Shown piece after piece: positions 1-12,800 of a DNA stretch of 64,000 nucleotides (the first letter of the stretch is position 1; each line of letters begins with the position of its first letter). The notes below the pieces were generated by a model. It was not told the origin of the DNA, made no database searches, and worked only from the letters and a program-made list of their open reading frames with translations. Location of the stretch: assembly GCA_029449235.1 (NCBI GenBank), contig JANATG010000014.1, positions 806,001-870,000 on the forward strand, in the 5' to 3' direction. The translations under genes and the position numbers were made by a program. Source of the stretch: Linnemannia schmuckeri. Lineage: Eukaryota; Mortierellomycota; Mortierellomycetes; Mortierellales; Mortierellaceae.

Positions 1-1661
1 ACAAACATTAACCAATATCGGAAACGTGCGCCTACCTGTTCCGTTTCTCCGTCCACAGTAGATACGTTTGCCGTCTGCACTCCAGCAGGCTGAGAGACAC
101 CATGGTGGGACCTTTTCGGGTGGTTGCAATTTCCTTGGCAACTGGGTCGGGTCTCTCCTGTCCCAGAGACAAATCATTCCATCGACACTTGTAGACATCA
201 AAACTGCGTCGTTTGACACATTGGTGGTGCAGTTTGAGAAATCCATGGTCATGGTTGGGGCTTCTGTGGGTTGGAATGAGAGTGACGAGATTTGTGATCC
301 ATGTCCTGTATAGTTTCGTACCACTGCTCCAGTGTTGAGATCCCATTGCTTTCACATAGCAGGAAAAAAAAGGTTAGTTTGATTTTTTTCAATTTTGCCT
401 TTTTGCATTGTATTGCCACAAAGTTATCAATATATGAAGCTCTTACCAGAACACTTTGATCCCAAGAACCACTGATGAACCCTTGCTCGTCTGGTGTCAG
501 TTTAATAGCAGAGACAGGTCCAGTATGCTGCCGAAAGACATGATGACAAGTGCCTTCCTCATGTCGGGGTGTCCAGAGGTTGACTGCTCCACTTTCCAAT
601 CCTGAGACTGCAAATATGGCTTCAGAATGACAATCCAAGCTGTATACTGCCGACATTTTAGACTCTTCCGAGGGTGATGCTGCTCTTGCTATAGGGGTCA
701 GGGCTCTTTCCAGACTGCCTTCCCGTTTGACCAAATTGACATCGATATCCATATCATTTGGGTTGAGTTCTGAGGGTCCTGGTGTGGCGATCGGGAGCCC
801 GTCTTCTCCGAGAACTGGTAATGATTTGTTGGGCTGTTCCTCGTTCTCCCAGTAAGATGTCAGAATTCCCGCCTACAAATGATACAGTATTTGCAATTGA
901 CGTGAGTGATAAAGACGTACTTTTAATGTTTCCATTGTCAACGTGCATTAGGCGCCAAATAGGAAAATATTGTTACCTTGGTAACAGAGTCTACCTGGCC
1001 GTGCCGTTGTCCTTGTGTGAGCATCGTCTTCCCGTTCATGGATGCGAAAAAGTCGTACTTCCTGACATATCCATCCTCCGATCCTGTAAACACCCATCGC
1101 ATACACTTTGTCGCGGCCAAACTGTAAATATTACACGGATGTACCGCCAACGCCTATTTTCAATGGCGCAGAAAAAAAACATAATGTTAGCGGCCAAGTA
1201 AAAGGCATAAGCATTATTCGTAAATCTCCACATCAGACAAACTGATTAGCTTACCAAGGGCATGATATCAAAGGTTTTGCAGTCAAGGACATGTGGCTGG
1301 AGGGTCAAAGGTCTGTGTATCCTAACTGCTGATGCGTCGTCTAATGCTAACGCCTGAGCTGACGACGATATTGCTCCTTCCGCGGCTGGTGATAGTAAAC
1401 AATTACAAATTTCACGTTAGTCCATATGCTTCTTATTTCACCCTCTTTTTGGCGTGTACCCGATGTTCGGCAATTCAAACAACATAAGCTCATTTATTGT
1501 TCCTGGATTGTTGTTGTTCGCGCAATTAGGAAAGTAAAAAAGATCGCATCCTGATGTTAAGTTTTACCATCTTCCATCTCGCCGCCCCGCTCCGAGCCGT
1601 CGTCGGATCTGTTGTCGTCGTTCTGATTAAAGTCGTCCTCGCTCTCGTGTTCAGAGTCCAT
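1..1661 (-). CDS. SPT8: SAGA complex subunit Spt8, 5' part (runs off the left edge)
   Basis: Spt8 is a WD40-repeat subunit of the SAGA coactivator that contacts TBP in the nucleus. I join five exons on the minus strand: 1661-1568, 1385-1255, 1153-977, 872-447 and 348-36. All have GT-AG borders and phases that match. About 380 residues are visible. The start at 1661 opens a very acidic tail (MDSEHESEDDFNQ), usual for Spt8. WD40 motifs follow: FTGSEDGYVRKYDFFASMNG, then AGILTSYWENEEQP, YSLDCHSEAIFAVSGLESG, SGSWDQSVLQWDLNTG and a CLWDRRDP blade. The pairing of YDFFAS.NGKT with LTSYWENEEQP and the CHSEA blade is specific to Spt8 among WD40 proteins. The last visible exon ends in phase 1 at a GTAGGC donor, so the remaining blades lie beyond the window. 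The neighbour to the right is divergent. The family call is strong; the exact start is an inference from the acidic N-terminus. Confidence 0.92.
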
Positions 1662-3165
1662 GCTGTTCTGGAGAGTTATTGGTGAAAAAGTGATTGCTCA
1701 AAACGACTTAGAGCTTTGAAAGGTAAAAGGATGCTCAAATTCAAACCCCTTAACCGAAATGTTGATTTGGTGGCAAACCTTTTTTGTCCTCCAAGTTTGC
1801 AAAAAAAAAGAAATGGAGCGTTGCGTGTGTATGCAAGTAGGTGGGATGTCGGACAATCTTTCACCGGGGTCAAGGAGGGTAGAAGGCAAAGGAGGAAAGA
1901 CACATCAACGCCATTACTAAAGCCAACGCCAAGTCTAACGATCGTTTAGATTCCACAGACAAAAAGAAGCAGGCTGTCTCCTCGTTTTATCTTCTTTGCT
2001 ACCAATGGCAGAAGGCCATAACGCCAGTTGCCGTTTTACCGTCCTCTTTTATCCACTGTCAGGTTCTCTCTGCCGCTGAATGACATTTTTGTCTCCACTT
2101 TGTGGTCTCCAGACACATGGCCAACGAATGAATTTTGTTCGCTTCCAGAAGTGTGCGTAAATTGGCCTGGAGTGGGCACAGCCTCGAAAGAAGAGTTATT
2201 TTTGGATTTTTGGTCAAGTCAAGCCTGCCTCTTATCCTCTGTTATTTTGTTTGGTTTGTAGGTAGGGATCAAACGTCGTGGCAAGCCTGACCTGTTTACC
2301 TGTTTGCGATTGCGAGGGACTCGTCGTTGTTCGTTCAGCTCAAAGAGTTGTCAGCCTGCAGGTTTTGCCGAGTGATCAATGAGTGTTGTTGGCACGCGGC
2401 AGAGGCATGTAAGTGAGTTTATGTAAGTGAGAGGAAGAAGGCGAAGAAGGAGGGGGAGGTATGGATGACCACATGAGGACGATCCCCTGTGCGTGGACCA
2501 CCGACCCTTTTTTTTTTATTGTATCCTTTTCTTCACCAGGGAAGAGCATGAATAGAGAACAATATTAACAATCGAGAAAAGGGGTTGACATTATAAGAAT
2601 CAGATGAAGCAGTAGTAGAGGCGACCATGTGTATCTTGACGAGTGTGAGTGTGAGTAAAGGAAGTAGATGTGTGAGAGGAAGGAAGAACGAAGCCCCGGT
2701 TGAATCGAGTTGAGCAAGAATTGTGTGCGTGCATGTGGATGTTCTTTGCTCTGTTTCTGCGTCTCCCTGTCCTCCGTCCTGTCAAGGGAACAAGGTTTTT
2801 TTTTTCTTTTCTGTCCTCTTCTTTGTTCGGTAGTTGAACCCGGCCAGCCAGCCAGCCCTTTCTTTCTTGGCCAGCCACGCTTACGGTCACAAAAAAGAAA
2901 AAGCAAAGAATTGGCGGGCAGAGGAAGAAGGGACAAGGGAACTGTGTGTCTGTCGTCGGTGGTGTCATTTTTTTTTTTTTTTTCTTTTATGTCCCCTCTT
3001 TTTCTCTTTCCCATCATCCTCTTTCTTCTCTCTTCAGTCTTCATCATCCCCCTCTTTCTCTATTTCATTGTTGTCACCCTAATACACTCACTCACTCACC
3101 CACTCGCTACTTGTCCACTCACCCTTCTTTCTTCTTTCTTGATCACCCGCAGAGCCACCATCAAC
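1662..3165. other. Divergent intergenic region and probable 5' leader
   Basis: No supported gene. The region separates the divergent SPT8 and P4-ATPase genes. Short open frames here have low-complexity translations and no homologous motif. Around 2420-2460 the plus strand is purine-rich (GAGG/GAAG runs), and from about 2950 it becomes strongly C/T-rich. It therefore probably holds both promoters and leader sequence. Confidence 0.6.
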
Positions 3166-3839
3166 GTAAGGACTCTCAGTCACACACACGCACACACACT
3201 CAGACACAACCAACCCCTCGTCCCCTTTCCCGCTTCTTCATCGCCCTTTCTCCTATTCTACCTCTCAACTTCACCACCCACACAGCCTGATATACCAACC
3301 CAGCCACTCCCCATATCACTTACTCACTCACTCACTCACTCACTCACTCACTCACTCACTCACTCACTCACTCACGCACGTACATACAACTCCACACCCA
3401 CAAGGCTCATCTTCTGTCCCTCAACTCAACTCAACTCCTCCCACTTGTGCTCATCAGATCCGACTTTTCCTTTCCTTTGAGCACATCCTTCTTAAAAGTG
3501 TGGTTAAAAGGATCAGTCAGTGCCAGTCTGTCTGTTCCCTGTCCCCTTTGCTTTTTTATTTTCTCCTCCCCCTGGCTTATTACCATTGTGGACACTAGTG
3601 TGCTCTCTGTTTTCGCTCTTCTATTGTTTAACAAAAGGTGTGCAACCTGGACACTTTTAATCCTTCTCTTCTCCCTTTTGATTCCTTTCATCATCATCTT
3701 TCACCTTCCTTCTTTTGACCTCACTTATTTCTATGAATGAATGAACCAAACACACTGAAATAACATCACATCACTGTTTTCTTTCTTTCTCTTTCTCTCT
3801 TTTTCTTTCATTTAACTTGCTTGCAACCCTGCCCTACAG
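3166..3839 (+). other. Possible 5' UTR intron of the P4-ATPase gene
   Basis: A strong donor (AAC|GTAAGG at 3166) and a pyrimidine-preceded acceptor (CCCTACAG ending at 3839) frame a C/T-rich 674-nt stretch 48 nt upstream of the P4-ATPase start codon. No coding sequence is seen inside. Spliced leaders of this kind are common in intron-rich fungi, but this one rests only on the splice-site match. Confidence 0.4.
3322..3374. repeat. (ACTC)n tetranucleotide microsatellite
   Basis: About 13 uninterrupted copies of ACTC, inside the C/T-rich leader of the P4-ATPase gene. Shorter ACTC runs recur in other leaders in the window (for example near 21230 and 58250). Confidence 0.95.
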
Positions 3840-3887
3840 CTACAGGTGTTGCTTGCTTAGAAGGAAAGGCATCCAGCCCCATAGAAA

Positions 3888-6800
3888 ATGCGTGGCCTCT
3901 CCTCAAAGGAGTCCGACTACTCGGATATGAATATCCCACTCACTGCCGCCGACGACCACTACGCCTTCGAAGGCTCCAACAACTCTCTCTCCTCCCACTC
4001 GCGCTACCCCCCAGATTCACCCTCTTACCCTTCCCCTAACTCCAACCAACCCCCCAGCAACAGCAATAGCAACAGCCAGAACAGGCGGTCTCCCAGCGCC
4101 TTTGCTAGCTTCCTCTCCAACTTTACCGGACCCTCCACCGCCAACCAGGGAGGCATCCGTACCATCTACCTCAACAACACAGAGCGGAACGCCCAAGCAA
4201 AATACCTCCACAACCGCATCTCCACTTCAAAGTACAACTACTTTACATTCCTCCCAAAGTTCCTCTATGAACAGTTCTCCAAATACGCCAACATTTTTTT
4301 CTTGTTCACCGCTTGCATTCAGGTACAGTCCACTTCTCCTCCTTCTCGGCATTGAAGCCGGCAAAAGAGTTGGCAAAGGTCGACGATCAGATGACACCCA
4401 AAAGGAATCCTATTAGCTCTTCATCTAACCCGCTCCTTCATTGTTCCTTAACACCTTCGACTTCCCCTTCCTGTCGACCAATTGGACAAAACAAAAATAG
4501 CAAATCGATGGTGTTTCTCCAACATCAAGATACACAACAGCAGTGCCATTGGCACTAGTTTTGTTCGCAACAGCCGTCAAGGAAGTCATGGAGGACTTTG
4601 TAAGTGTCTACAGCTTTGCCAAAATAACAAGGAGTTTCTATGAAAATGGGTTGGGTAGCCCTTTTTTTTCTTCTCAGGCCAGGCCAGGCCCCTCCTGGCC
4701 AATTCCAATGACGCCCAGCTCGCCTCAATATCCTACCTTCCACCTATGTTATCAACTCGCCACTGCCAAATGCTGTCTCGTCCCCAGAACACACTTAACT
4801 TTGTGCCCTCGCCTACTTTCTTCCTATTGACACGACCGACGACGTTTTTAACAGCGTCTTTGCTTTGCTTGCTTTCCCGTCTGCCCTTTGGCCATTATTT
4901 GCATATGTGTCTGACTTCTTTTATTTTTCTCCCCTTTTACATACTTGCTTTAGAAACGACATGCCTCTGACAGTGAGACCAACGCCAGGAAATCCAAGGT
5001 TCTGCAAGGCAGCACATTTGTGCCACGCGCCTGGCATTCGATCAAGGTCGGAGATATTGTCCGTGTCGAAGGAGGCGAGCCCTTCCCTGCCGATCTGGTT
5101 CTGTTGAGTTCATCCGAGCCCGAGGGAATGTGCTACATCGAGACAAGCAACTTGGACGGGTGAGTCTTTTATCGGCATCCGCAGTGCAATGATTACTTTT
5201 TTTTGTTTTTGGTGAATGATCACCCCTATATCTGACTTTATTTTTTGTCTACCTCCTTGTTAACTCCTGTTATCACTCATCCTTGCTATTTTAGAGAAAC
5301 CAACTTGAAGATCAAACAGGCATTGCCAGAGACAGTTCACCTTATCACACCTCTGGAGGCATCGCACTTGGGAGGACTCATTCGCTCAGAACAACCTAAC
5401 AACAGTCTGTACACTTTCGAGGGAACTCTGCTAATGAACACTGCTCAGGGCAATCCCAAGGAGGTCCCCTTGGACCCTACTCAGGTCTTGCTTCGTGTAA
5501 GTTATAGCCCTTCCCGTAGGATATGGCTTGATTCGAAACAGGGCAGTGGGCTTTTTTTTTTTTTTTTTGCTTTTTTTCATATTTTCATTTACATTTACAT
5601 TTTGTGTATCAATTGGTCTCACAGACAAAGGAAAAGTTCATGTAGCCCGCTAACGTTCCTGTTGGATTTATGTAATCGAAAATTAGGGCGCTCAACTTCG
5701 TAACACCCGTTGGATCTACGGTGTCGTTATCTTCACGGGACACGAGTCTAAGCTCATGCGAAACGCTTCAGCGACACCCATCAAGCGTACCTCTGTCGAA
5801 AAGATGACCAACGTTCAGATCATCTTTTTGTTCGGTATCTTGCTGGCAATGTCCCTCGCCTCTGCTATCGGCAACATGGTCATCACCAACAAGAACCTTG
5901 AACAGCTCAGCTATATCAACCTCACACGCTCGTCGTGGGGAGACTTTGGTCGCAACATTCTCACCTTCTTGATTCTTTACAACAACTTGATCCCCATTTC
6001 TTTGATGGTCACCATGGAGGTCGTCAAGTTTTGGCAGGCGCAATTGATCAACTCGGACTTGGACATGTACTACGAAAAAACTGATACCCCAGCTCTCGCT
6101 CGTACCTCGTCTCTTGTCGAGGAACTTGGACAAATCGAATACATCTTTTCGGACAAGACAGGAACACTGACTTGTAACGAGATGGAGTTCCGTCAGTGCT
6201 CTATTGCAGGACTTGCCTATGCCGATGTGGTCGAGGAAGGAAAGCAGGCCCGCATCGAAGACGGAGTTGAAGTCGGCATTCACGACTTCAAACAACTGGA
6301 CGCCAACTTGCGCAACCACCCTACTAGCAATGTCATCGATGAGTTCTTGACTCTTCTCGCTGTCTGCCACACTGTCATTCCTGAACGTCAAGAAGGCAAC
6401 CCTTCAGGTATGCATGCAGGATTAGCATTTTGTCGAGCCTTCTTTTTTTCATTTATGCGTATTTTTTTGTTTTTACGGAGATTTTCACTGACATTTTTTC
6501 TCTTTTTAACATTCTTTTGCTAATAGAAATTGTTTACCAGGCCTCTTCGCCCGATGAGGGTGCTCTTGTTTCTGGCGCTGCTACAATGGGATACCAATTC
6601 ACTACCCGACGACCCCGTTCAGTCAACATTCAGGTTGGACCTCACGACCTGGAGTACGAAATTCTGAACGTTTGCGAGTTCAATTCGACCCGTAAGCGTA
6701 TGTCGACCATTGTTCGCGGACCTGACAGGAAGATCAAACTGTACTGCAAGGGAGCTGATACCGTCATTTTGGAGCGCCTGGGATCGGAGAACGAGTTTGT

Positions 6801-8783
6801 CGACGCCACCATGCAGCATTTGGAGGACTATGCCACCGAGGGTCTCCGTACTCTCTGTGTTGCCATGAGAGAGATCCCCGAGAAGGAATACCAGCACTGG
6901 TCCCAGATCTACGAGCGTGCAGCAACCACTATCCAGAACCGTGGTGATGAGTTGGACAAGGCTGCCGAATTGATTGAGAAGAACTTGTTCCTGTTGGGTG
7001 CTACTGCTATTGAGGACAAGCTTCAGGACGGTGTCCCCGAGACCATTCACACTCTTCAGCAGGCCGGCATCAAGGTCTGGGTGTTGACTGGAGATCGTCA
7101 GGAAACCGCCATCAACATTGGATACTCGTGCAAGTTGATTCAAGAGGACATGTCTTTGATTATCTGTAACGAGCAGACGCATTGGGAGACCAAGGAGTTT
7201 TTGGAGAACAAAGTCAAGGCGATCAAGTCAACCTATCAGCGCGGCGACGACATTGAACCCCTGGCTCTTATTATTGACGGAAAGACTCTCGGCTTTGCTT
7301 TGGAGAAGGATATCGAGAAGGTCTTTTTGGAACTGGCTGTCCTCTGCAAAGCTGTTGTTTGCTGCCGTGTGTCTCCCTTGCAGAAGGCTTTGGTCGTTAA
7401 GCTTGTCAAGCGCAACCTGAAGGCCATCTTGCTAGCTATCGGTGACGGTGCCAACGATGTCTCGATGATTCAGGCTGCTCACGTCGGTGTCGGTATTTCG
7501 GGATTGGAGGGTCTCCAGGCTGCTCGTAGTGCCGATTTTGCCATCTCTCAGTTCCGTTTCTTGAAGAAGTTGCTTTTGGTCCACGGTGCATGGAGTTACC
7601 AGCGTCTCAGTAAGCTGATTCTGTTCAGTTTTTACAAGAACATCTGTCTGTACACCACCCAGTTCTGGTATGCCTTCTACAACGGCTTTTCTGGCCAGAC
7701 CGTCTACGAATCCTGGACCATCTCACTGTACAACGTTGCCTTGACGGTCCTACCCCCTTTGTCTCTCGGCATTTTCGATCAGTATGTCAGCGCCAGGATG
7801 CTGGATCGTTATCCTCAGATGTACATGCTCGGACAGAAAAGCGAGTTCGTAAGTGAATTACTGGCGGCTTTTAAATATTTTTTATTTAAGCCATTTTAGA
7901 TGGACGCTAACTGCTCATTTTTTATATGTGCTTTTGCCTTCTAGTTCAACGTCAAGACTTTCTGGGGATGGGCTTCCAACGCCATCTTCCATTCTGTTGT
8001 CCTTTTCTTTGCCGTTGCCTTTATCTTCCAGAATGACTTGATCATGGTTGACGGCACTATTGGTGGCGCCTGGATCATGAGTGTTACTCTTTACACTGCT
8101 GTTTTGGCCACTGTTCTCTGGAAGGCTGCTCTGATCACCGAGTAAGTATTTTGATATATTTTTTGTGTCTTAAGCATTTTGATTGTCCTCACGGGCCTAA
8201 TATTAACCCTTTTTGCACTTTTTTTCTTCATTACAGCCTCTGGACCAAGTATGCCTATATCTCAGTTCCTGGATCAATGCTCTTCTGGATGGGCTTCTTC
8301 CCTATCTTTGCCATTGTTGGTGCCAAGGTTGGATTGACTCCCGAGTATTATGGAATTGCTGGACCCCTTTACGGTCAGCCTGTGTTCTGGTTGTCCATCA
8401 TTCTTTTGCCCTTGGCCTGCGTCCTCCGTGATTATGCTTACAAATAGTAAGTTTTTGCATTTTGCCATACATACTACGACGTATGAAGGTGGCTCTCCTT
8501 TCGGTCTTTGGCGTCGTATGCTAACCATTTAACTTGTTCAATTCAAAACAATAGTATGAAGCGCACATTCTTCCCTAGAACGTATCACTATGTGCAGGAG
8601 ATTCAGAAGCTCAACATCCCCGACTACCGCCCTCGCATGGAACGTTTCCGCAAGGCAGTTCACAAGGTCCGCAACATCCAACGCTTGCGTCGCAACCGCG
8701 GATTTGCCTTTTCTCAGAACGAAGCCGGCACTGCGCGTTTGATTCGTGCATACGATACCACTGCCCAGAAGCCCATGGGTTAA
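3888..8783 (+). CDS. P4-type ATPase, Drs2-like phospholipid flippase
   Basis: P4-ATPases flip aminophospholipids to the cytosolic leaflet of Golgi, endosome and plasma membranes, with a Cdc50-type partner. Nine exons: 3888-4322, 4501-4599, 4954-5159, 5295-5496, 5687-6407, 6527-7848, 7945-8141, 8237-8446 and 8555-8783. All phases agree and give 1206 residues, somewhat shorter than yeast Drs2. Landmarks: a disordered N-terminus rich in Ser/Asn/Pro, then FLPKFLYEQFSKYANIFFLF (TM1 entry), the DGET actuator loop (residues 246-249), the P4-specific PISL in TM4 (417-420), the phosphorylated Asp in DKTGT (D470), QASSPDEGALV in the nucleotide domain, TGDRQETAINI and the hinge GDGANDVS (860-867). Several hydrophobic segments follow. 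The N-terminal GGIRTIYLN context fits the Drs2 subgroup better than Dnf or Neo1. The substrate cannot be read from sequence alone. Confidence 0.93.
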
Positions 8784-9884
8784 AATCCTTTTTTTTTATT
8801 ACATTTGATACACGCTTCTCTAATATGTTAAAGGAGCAAAACAGTGGAAGTTTAGGGGGAAGAGGGTGATGGGAGGGGTTTCTTGGAAATAGGATAGGTC
8901 ATTATCATAAGAAAGAAGGACGACGAACGAAGGAGGAGACGGCTGAGTATGGCAGAGATAGATATTGTGCCCATGCCGCCAGTTCCTACCCTTTCTTAAT
9001 TCATGTAGTTAGCAAAAATGAAAACCATTATTACCATTCGCCACTTGCTTCTCCATCCTTGTAAGATTATTTTGGGCTGCAGGGTCTGGACAAGGACAAT
9101 TACTAAAGACTGAAAAGAGACACAAGTACTGCAGCTTTGTTCTAGTTTGAGTGAGACGGAATGAGAATGGCTGCATTTCAGACACGAAAAAATTTTCATT
9201 TACTCGTCATTGGCTGCCTCTGACGCGTCTCTTTTTAGTAAAGTAAGTGAAAGCAAAAACATACAACGGCCCCACCACATGTACATACAAGTGAGACTAA
9301 GAGGCATCGGGCAGGCAAAAGTTCATAAAGGATGAGTGCGCGACTGTGAAACGTGGGGTCAAACCGACAGATGGTCATGGACCCCTCAATTTTTTTTCTC
9401 GGGAGAATGGCGTACTTCAGAGTCACCTGTTGTTTTTGCGTTGTAGTATCATTTTTTCCTTTTCTTCTTTTTTCTCTTTTACCTTCACACTCTCCTTTCT
9501 CCCCTACTCTCTGTACGTACATCACTGGTGCTTCAACCCCTTTCCTCTTCCCTTAAAGTGTTCATTCTTGACTAGCCAAGACGGTTGCTTGTCCATAGCA
9601 ACTGAATTGCTCCTATTACTTTTTTGCTTTGAAGGTAAAAAAAGAAAACAATGTATTCGAAGAAAATGCAGATCAGCAAAATGATACCACAATGGTTAAA
9701 AAAAAAAAAAGAATCCATCCTCACATATATCCATAGCTTCTTGTTTTCAAAGAGCGCCTTGGAGGATCTATATAATTGTAAATAGCCCTGTACATATCAA
9801 CAACGCACGAACAACAGCCATCATAAGAACAAACGACACTCTCCACCCTTCTCACACGCTAGCGACAGCAACCTTGCCTTTATA
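8784..9884. other. Intergenic: 3' region of the flippase gene and promoter of the next gene
   Basis: No gene seen. 8790-9000 is an A/G-rich 3' flank. 9400-9550 has C/T-rich runs. Small open frames on both strands lack codon structure or recognisable motifs. Confidence 0.6.
9769..9775 (+). promoter_or_regulatory. TATA-like box of the coiled-coil gene
   Basis: TATATAA lies 110 nt upstream of the ATG at 9885. It is the only good TATA match near the start and the spacing is plausible. It is a motif match only. Confidence 0.4.
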
Positions 9885-12800
9885 ATGGTGTACGCTACCC
9901 GCAGCAAGGCCATCGACAAGGACACCCCAACCACCGCCAAAGCCCACACCATCATAGAACTTGTCTCGACCAAACACACCCTCCCCAAGAAGACCTCCTC
10001 GGCCATCTCCAAGAAGACGAGCACCGCTACAAAAACCCACACAATCTCGACCAACGATGGCCACCGCAGTCAATTGAAGGACGTCAAGGAGCACCATACC
10101 CTCGAGGAGGACGGTCAGGATCGCCGCCACATCTGGTACCGTGACTTTAACGAGAACGATGACCCTGCACACCACAATCACAGGTCTACCCAGTCCAATC
10201 GCAGCCGATCCGATCGCCGCGAGACTCTTCATAGCGACGAGGGGACAACGACCCGCCAGGTCCATCAACTGTCTCGCCGTGATGTCGCTGCTGCTCTTCA
10301 GCAGGGTATTCCTGCTTCCCATGGCGCTGTCCCCAAGAGCCCCGTTGACCATCATCATATCCGGTACACTTCTGATGATGACTTGACGAACGTAATGGAC
10401 GTCGATAGACACTCTCAACAACCCACAAATTTGAGTAACAGCAGTGACGGTTCTTCTGATAAAGGTACCCGTCACGCCCGTCATCGCCATGGCGACTCCA
10501 GGCCAGGCTCCTCTCGCACATCGTTCTCCTCCACAGTTGTCACCAAGGACTCGTCCAAGTCAGCTCCCGGAAAGGGTGTCAGCCATACCGGGAGCACCCA
10601 GTCCAGCATTCCCATGCACTTTGTTGACTCGACTGTCGTCAACCGTGCTGGTCAGCACGCCGTCACTAACCACTACAAAGACAGCGACAGCAACACGATC
10701 ACCACAACTACTACCACCACCCACTCCAACGCAGAGCTCCTTGCCAAACAGCGCGAACGTCTGGAACGCCATGAGGCTGCTACTCGCCGAATCACTCAAA
10801 AATCGCTCTTGGATCGCGAGAAGGCCCATGAGGCTATTCTGTCGCTTGATCACGACGTCATTCTCCTGCAGAAGCTCCTCCAAGAAAAGGAAGATGCTCT
10901 CCGTGCTGCCGAAGTTCGTGCCGTCGAGTTCCAGGAGGTTACCATCCGCACTGAGACCTTGACTCGCGAGATCCACGAACTCGAGACCACCATCCGCGAT
11001 CTCCGTACCAACCTCCATACCAAGGAGGAGGCTCTCAAGGAGTCTCAGCAGCAGTATGCAGCCGACCGTCTCGAGGGTCAGAAGCAGCAAAAGTTACTCG
11101 AGCAGGAGATCTCCGAGCTGAACGTCAACCTCAAGGCCAAGGAGCATGTCCAGGAGCAGTCTCTCCACCTCCAGAAGGATCTCGATGAGACCAACAAGCA
11201 GCGCGCCCGGTTGCTCGTCCAAATCCGCGAGATCTCTGAGAGCCTCAAGGAGAGAGAGACCAATCTGATGGGTGCTCATGCGACCATTAAGGGACTGGAG
11301 CACAGCAACCGTGCCCATTCTGAGGAGACCCTCCGCTTGGCTGAAAAGCTTGGACTCTTAAAGAAGAGGCTGGCCAGCCACGAGCACGAGCTCAAGGACT
11401 GTTACCGTGAGCTCAAGGCTCTAAAAGGTGCTCAGGAGAAGGTCCATACATTGAATCTTTACATCAAGGAGCTGCGCGACCAGATCATGGAGCGTGATGC
11501 CACCATCAAGGACTTGGAGAGGGACAACAAGGCTCTCAATGCCCAGAGCATCCGTGCCGACAAGCTTATGGACGAGATTCGTATTCTCAAGGACGATCTC
11601 GCCGACCATGAAGACCAGCTTTCCAAGGCCTTGAAATCCGTCAAGTCGCTGACCACGTACAAGGAGCGTGCCCTCGCTCTCGAGGACGAGGTCAAGGATC
11701 TCCGTGACCAGGTTGACGTCCAAGAGAAGCACCTCACCTACCTCGAAGACGCTCTTGAAGCCCATGAGAACTGCGCTTTCGAGGCCAAGCAGCTCCAGGA
11801 CCAGATCGATATGCTCGAGAACCTCCTCCACGAAAAGGAGGGCGAGGTTGCCCAGCTTCAAAAGGCCAACAAGGGTCTCGCAATCAAGGATGCCAAGATC
11901 GAGACCCTCCAGACGGAGATCCAAACTATTCTGCACGAGATGGAGGCTAAAGACAATGCTGCCCTCAAGCTCCGGGAGAAGGCTGATTACGATCTTGCCA
12001 AGGTCAATTCGACCGCCAGCACCCTCCGCACCGAAGTCGAGGGTCTCCGCCAGGAGCTTAAGGACAAGAACAACGAGTTGGAGCATGCTCACAAGACGCT
12101 CGACGAGCTCAAGGACGAGAAGGACCGCAACATGCACTTGACCATCGAGATCACCAAGCTAGAGAAGATCATTGCCGATAAGGACCGCCAGGTCAATGAT
12201 CTCGAAAAGATTTTCGAGTCCATGAAGGCCCATGCTGACCGTGCTGGCCGTCTCGACGGGGAGGTTAAGGAGTTACAGAGAGAAGTCCATCACGGCAAGA
12301 AGGCTGCCGACCAGGCAGCCAAGGATCTGACTGCGGTCTCGTCTACCGCCAACACTCTCCGTGTCGAGGTGGAGTCCCTGCGCGAGCAATTGCACGGGAA
12401 AGAGAAGGAGCTTGCCTACGCCGACAAGCTCTCCAAGGACCTCGAGAAAAAGACTCACCTGGTCAAGGAGTTGTTGACCAAGATTAATGGTCTTGAGACT
12501 TCGCAGCAGAACTATGTCATCCGCGCCCAAAAGGCCGAGGACAAGTCGAAGGGTCTTGAGGCTGACATCACGGTCCTGGAGGCTCGCATTGGTGGATTGC
12601 AGCACACGCTTAAGGAGAAAGAGGCTGGTTTGCAGGCGGCATTGGATAAGGCCAATAAGGACCACGACTCTGCCCTGTTGCGTTTGGAGGAGACCCGTAC
12701 TACTGTCACCAACCTCAAGAAGCAGCTCAATGACGCCGAGAAGGATGCTGGTCACCAGCTCCGAGCCAGGGACGATCAAATCCATGTTCTCAAGAACGAG

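Noticed and set aside
2710..3480. 256-codon open frame upstream of the flippase gene
   Set aside because: Low-complexity C/T-driven sequence that includes the (ACTC)n microsatellite and a likely leader intron donor.
11421..12137. Long antisense open frames opposite the coiled-coil gene
   Set aside because: They arise from the strong GAG/AAG/CTC codon bias of the sense gene and read as Leu-rich shadows.
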